Source of the DNA: Pinibacter sp031553495
GTDB taxonomy: Bacteria; Bacteroidota; Bacteroidia; Chitinophagales; Chitinophagaceae
Direction of reading: 5' to 3'
Length of the DNA stretch: 64,000 bases
Assembly: GCA_031553495.1 (NCBI GenBank)
Contig: JAVBLN010000007.1
Location: forward strand, 124,001 to 188,000
Shown here: piece after piece, positions 60,941 through 64,000 of the stretch
Numbering within the stretch: the stretch's first letter is position 1
How the letters are laid out: each line of letters opens with the position of its first letter
Program-made: the position numbers and the translations under genes
The notes under the pieces: model-generated
Told to the model about the DNA's origin: nothing
Databases searched by the model: none
The model's input: the letters and a program-made list of their open reading frames with translations, nothing else

Positions 60941-60951
60941 AATTATCTAAG

Positions 60952-61989
60952 ATGAAACAATTAATAAACATATTATGCCTGACTGTTTGTTTGGGGCTGT
61001 TTGTAAAAAGGGCCTCAGCACAGGATCTGCATTATTCTCAATGGTTCAGTTCTCCGTTATTGGTAAACCCTGCTAACACGGGTTTTATACCGGATGCGGA
61101 TTACAGGCTTGGAGCAAATTACAGAAGCCAGTATATGAATGTGCTTTCGTCGCCTTACAAAACAATGAGCATTTGGGGCGATGCGCAGGTAATGCGTGAG
61201 CGCTTTGATAATGCGTGGCTGGGCGTGGGAGGAGTGATATTGCGTGACCAGGCGGGAAGCGGCAATTTAACATCTACCAAGGTATATGGTTCGCTTGCAT
61301 ACCACCAGATGCTTGGGTTTTCCAGTTTGCTTACGGCGGGTTTTAATGTTGGTTGGGCGCAAAAAAGAATTGACCCCACGAAACTCACTTTCCCGGATCA
61401 GTTTAATGATGCCACAGGTTTTTTTGAATCGGGAATGCCTACCAGCGTGGTGTTTAACACTACGTCAATTAACTATATGGACGTTCAGTTTGGCGTGAAT
61501 TACGCGTATTTTCCAACCTCGAATATTTATATAAACGGCGGCGTTTCCGTGCAGCATATCAACCGTCCGAAGGAGGGTTTCTTTTTAGAAAGTTCGGCGT
61601 ATGACAACAGGTTGGACCCTCGATATATAGGCTTTGTAAATGCAAGTATTAAACTCAATGATTTTATTATCATCAACCCGATGGCTTATTATACCAACCA
61701 GGCAAAAGCATCGGAATTTACAGGAGGTTTAAGTTTTGATTATAATCTTTCAGGTGATGGAACTACGGTTCTCTCGGGCGGCGTATTCGTTCGTCCGGGT
61801 GATGCGATAATACCGCAACTCGGATTTGAAATAAGCGATTTTCGCCTCAATTTTACTTACGACATCACCAACTCCGATCTTAAGGCATATAACAACGGAA
61901 GAGGCGCTATAGAATTTTCTCTTATTAAAAAAGGTCTGTTTCCAAACAAAGAAGCAAGGCAATCATTGTGTCCTACCTTTAAAATGTAA
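60952..61989 (+). CDS. PorP/SprF family type IX secretion system membrane protein
   Basis: 345 residues with a signal peptide (MKQLINILCLTVCLGLFVKRASA). DLHYSQWFSSPLLVNPANTG is the hallmark N-terminus of the PorP/SprF family; the rest is a beta-barrel-like outer-membrane protein. SprF-type members are needed to secrete or anchor a partner adhesin encoded just upstream (SprB in Flavobacterium). Here the CHU_C adhesin at 56712 is the evident partner. No signs of truncation. Confidence 0.93.
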   Translation: MKQLINILCLTVCLGLFVKRASAQDLHYSQWFSSPLLVNPANTGFIPDADYRLGANYRSQYMNVLSSPYKTMSIWGDAQVMRERFDNAWLGVGGVILRDQAGSGNLTSTKVYGSLAYHQMLGFSSLLTAGFNVGWAQKRIDPTKLTFPDQFNDATGFFESGMPTSVVFNTTSINYMDVQFGVNYAYFPTSNIYINGGVSVQHINRPKEGFFLESSAYDNRLDPRYIGFVNASIKLNDFIIINPMAYYTNQAKASEFTGGLSFDYNLSGDGTTVLSGGVFVRPGDAIIPQLGFEISDFRLNFTYDITNSDLKAYNNGRGAIEFSLIKKGLFPNKEARQSLCPTFKM

Positions 61990-62275
61990 GAACAAATTTT
62001 ATTATTGGCCGCAGTGAAACTTAATTTCATGCTGTTCTTGAATAATTATAACAGCGTCTGCGAACTAAAAACAATCCTAAAACTAATTTTATCACAGCCA
62101 TACTTAGATTTCTCGCACAGTTTGATGGGAATGATTTATCCCAATGCTTCCAATATTGATGACAGCAGATGACAGAAAAAAACATCTGCCATCTGACCTT
62201 TGTTATCTATTTTTAAAAAAACTTAATTTTTTTTCACCTTATTAAAAAAAATAAGTCTCTTTATAGTATAGAAAT

Positions 62276-63463
62276 ATGTCATTCAATCAAGACTATACGG
62301 AGCATCTTATTGTTCAAAAACTTTTGGGAAGGATTTCCTTAAAAGAAGATGAAGAATTAAAACTATTGATTCAGATAAATGAATCTGCAAAAAACTTGTG
62401 GGAGGAACTAAACGAAGCATATGCAATATATGAGGCCGGCGTATTTTCACAAAACCTCCGGGAGAAGCAAGCCTGGGATATTGTTAGTTCCCAACTCACC
62501 CCATCTCAGCCTGTCATTAAAAAATCCGGAGAGCTTTCTTTTTTAACCAGGAAGCGGGCAATATTAATGGCCGCTATTTTATTTGTAGCCACTGTGGCGG
62601 GCGGTCTTCTTATATATAATCATAATAATAATACCACCCCATCCAAAAATTCATTCACGGCAAATCCAAATAATGGAGTGATTTTGAAAATGGCCAACGG
62701 GAAGACAATTGATATTCCCGAAAGCCAGGAAAATATGAGTGTTGACAGGCAAACCGGTGCCGCCATTACACTTACAGATGGCAGCGTTGTAGCAGACGCC
62801 AATAAGGAAGGATTTAATAAAGAAGAATTTAATACACTATATGTTCCCGCAGGAAAAGACTATCATTTGGTTCTTTCCGACGGGTCCGAGGTTTGGTTGA
62901 ATGCTGAATCTGAGCTTAAGTTTCCACTAACTTTTACCCGGGAAACCAGAACGGTAAGTATAAAAGGGGAAGCGTATTTTAAGATTGCCCGCGGGAGCAA
63001 AAAGCCGTTTATTGTAAAGACGCCTTTTATGGATGTGAAAGTGCTCGGAACCGAGTTCAATGTGAAATGCTATGAAAATGAACCAGCTAAAACCTCACTC
63101 GTAACCGGAAAAGTAGCTTTGCAGGCCCTTAATGGAAAGGATACGGTACTCATTCCCGGAAAAGAAGCCATGATTACTGAAAATGGAAAGTTTCAGATAA
63201 GCGATTTTGATGAAGACGTGGCTTTGTCCTGGATGAAAGGAGTATATGTATTTAACAACCTTGAATTACGCCATCTGCAGTCGGTTATAAAGAGATGGTA
63301 TGATATGGAAGTGATCATTGCAGAAGAAACCGTTGCAGACCAACGATTTACCGGAGCTATACATAAGAACAAACCAATTGATGAGTTACTCAATTCTCTC
63401 ACAAAAAGCTCCGATATTCAATATAAAATAAGAAATCGCCAAATTGTGTTTCATTTGAGGTAA
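62276..63463 (+). CDS. FecR-domain anti-sigma factor with DUF4974
   Basis: 395 residues with an N-terminal cytoplasmic helical region (about 1-85), one membrane helix (RAILMAAILFVATVAGGLLIY, about 96-115), a periplasmic FecR domain (about 185-290: VPAGKDYHLVLSDGSEVWLN, VKVLGTEFNVKCY) and a C-terminal DUF4974 (about 315-395, FNNLELRHLQSVIKRWYDME). It would transmit a signal from a TonB-dependent receptor to an ECF sigma factor. Neither a sigma gene upstream nor a SusC-like receptor gene directly downstream is present here, unlike the usual order. Confidence 0.92.
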   Translation: MSFNQDYTEHLIVQKLLGRISLKEDEELKLLIQINESAKNLWEELNEAYAIYEAGVFSQNLREKQAWDIVSSQLTPSQPVIKKSGELSFLTRKRAILMAAILFVATVAGGLLIYNHNNNTTPSKNSFTANPNNGVILKMANGKTIDIPESQENMSVDRQTGAAITLTDGSVVADANKEGFNKEEFNTLYVPAGKDYHLVLSDGSEVWLNAESELKFPLTFTRETRTVSIKGEAYFKIARGSKKPFIVKTPFMDVKVLGTEFNVKCYENEPAKTSLVTGKVALQALNGKDTVLIPGKEAMITENGKFQISDFDEDVALSWMKGVYVFNNLELRHLQSVIKRWYDMEVIIAEETVADQRFTGAIHKNKPIDELLNSLTKSSDIQYKIRNRQIVFHLR

Positions 63464-63521
63464 GAAGTCGGCATATTGCTACAAAAGCTGACAGTTTCAG
63501 TTTCATTATATTTTTTTTGGT

Positions 63522-63589
63522 ACCAACGGCAGTGCTACTATTAAGCTCCGGTTGTGTCACTCACTTGTGCGGTAGGAATGCTATTGAGC
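63522..63589 (+). repeat. R67 copy, type I
   Basis: Eight T, ACCAACGGCAGTGC, central GTGTCAC, right half CGGTAGGAATGCTATTGAGC. Directly continued by the repeated block at 63589. Confidence 0.88.
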
Positions 63590-63722
63590 TGCCTCATCCC
63601 CGGCCCTTTTCCAAAGGAGAAGGGAGTCCCGCTCACAAAGCGGATATTCGAAGTCTCAACAATTCTTTTCAACTTTCATCTCCAATCGTTTTCAGTGATT
63701 CATGCATACAGCACTTTCAACT
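63589..63722. repeat. Dispersed block of about 140 bp, copy 2
   Basis: Similar over its length to 27394-27540, with a few substitutions and small gaps, ending GCATACAGCACTTTCAAC. Same placement after an R67 copy. Confidence 0.75.
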
Positions 63723-63734
63723 AATTTTCACGCT

Positions 63735-63782
63735 CTGCATGGCTGCAAGCCTTGCAGTCCTATACTGTTGCTTTTAGCAACA
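63735..63782. repeat. REP-like hairpin pair, second copy
   Basis: Stem CTGCATGGCT / AGCCTTGCAG (one mismatch, 63735-63757) and GTTGCT-TTT-AGCAAC (63768-63782), same order and spacing as at 15321-15367. Confidence 0.8.
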
Positions 63783-63872
63783 TCCAAAGGTGCAGTTACA
63801 ATTGAGATTTCTCGCACGGTTGTTGAATGAATCGGATGGTTTGAAAATCATATATTTTCCACCTCCTCTGGG

Positions 63873-63989
63873 CTCGAAATGACGTGCGGGAACGCATTCT
63901 ATAATTGATGTACATTCTCCGAAAGCTTTCTGATTTTTGTGGATGAAGTAAATAATTGTATAATAAGCAATCTTGCCCGTCATTTCGAG
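63873..63989. repeat. Inverted repeat CTCGAAATGACG / CGTCATTTCGAG
   Basis: Perfect 12-bp arms at 63873-63884 and 63978-63989 enclosing 93 bp. The end region 63464-64000 is repeats with no supported gene. Confidence 0.65.
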
Positions 63990-64000
63990 TACGGTTTTTC

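Noticed and set aside
1004..63589. Interpretation of the R67 copies as a CRISPR array
   Set aside because: Copies are kilobases apart, in both orientations, with no regular spacers and no cas genes.
1004..63589. Interpretation of R67 as a simple rho-independent terminator
   Set aside because: The T-tract lies before and not after any GC-rich stem in the element, the central palindrome has a one-base middle, and copies occur upstream of divergent genes; true terminators (15022, 26414, 43924) exist separately.

Overview
The window comes from a Bacteroidetes chromosome, most likely family Chitinophagaceae or a close relative. The evidence is four secreted proteins with type IX secretion (T9SS) C-terminal sorting domains, a CHU_C-type adhesin followed by a PorP/SprF protein, a FecR/DUF4974 anti-sigma protein, DUF5018 and DUF2911 proteins, a 1430-residue RpoC, moderate to low GC, and promoters resembling the Bacteroidetes -7 box TAnnTTTG. 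No rRNA, tRNA, CRISPR array or intact transposase was found.

Layout. 1-3173: end of an alpha-2-macroglobulin gene, an FAD oxidoreductase, trmD. 3337-9135: an exopolysaccharide locus (three family-2 glycosyltransferases, a bacterial sugar transferase, a degenerate receiver protein). 9445-20981: four tandem paralogous secreted esterases carrying PKD/Ig-like modules and T9SS tails. 22099-30000: rpoC (no rpoB beside it), an OmpH/Skp-like chaperone, ribonuclease Z, an AraC regulator. 30840-41630: TauE/SafE permease, lpxB, PEP carboxylase, an amt-porin pair, a DUF2911/TPR protein, a YhbP-like flavoprotein. 42155-47327: a DUF5018/IPT lipoprotein, two divergent NarL-type response regulators, an alpha/beta hydrolase. 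47393-54031: a set resembling the mycobacterial decaprenylphosphoryl-arabinose pathway (UbiA-type phosphoribosyltransferase, DprE1, DprE2, HAD phosphatase) next to a GT-C-like membrane protein and a GT2. 54600-63463: recG, a giant CHU_C adhesin, PorP/SprF, and an orphan FecR.

The most striking content lies between the genes. I count 31 clear copies, plus three fragments, of a roughly 67-bp intergenic element, here labelled R67 (my label). It occurs in both orientations and never inside a gene body. Almost every gap over 200 bp holds at least one copy; the exceptions I see are 26392-26649, 40931-41204 and 61990-62275. All 31 clear copies keep a 7-bp palindrome at their centre in one of three forms (GTGTCAC, GCGTCGC, GCGACGC), so its two arms vary together. 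Copies often form inverted pairs. The DNA inside and around these pairs is filled with arrays of degenerate 7-bp repeats (labelled H7; unit families TGAGTTA, TTTCAAC, TTGGCAG, TAATAAT and others), CAA-loop hairpins and other palindromes. H7 arrays often start at, or run over, the 3' end of a gene and then supply its last codons and stop (lpxB, the DprE1 homologue, the 46497 hydrolase). This nested repeat system is the best candidate here for something undescribed.
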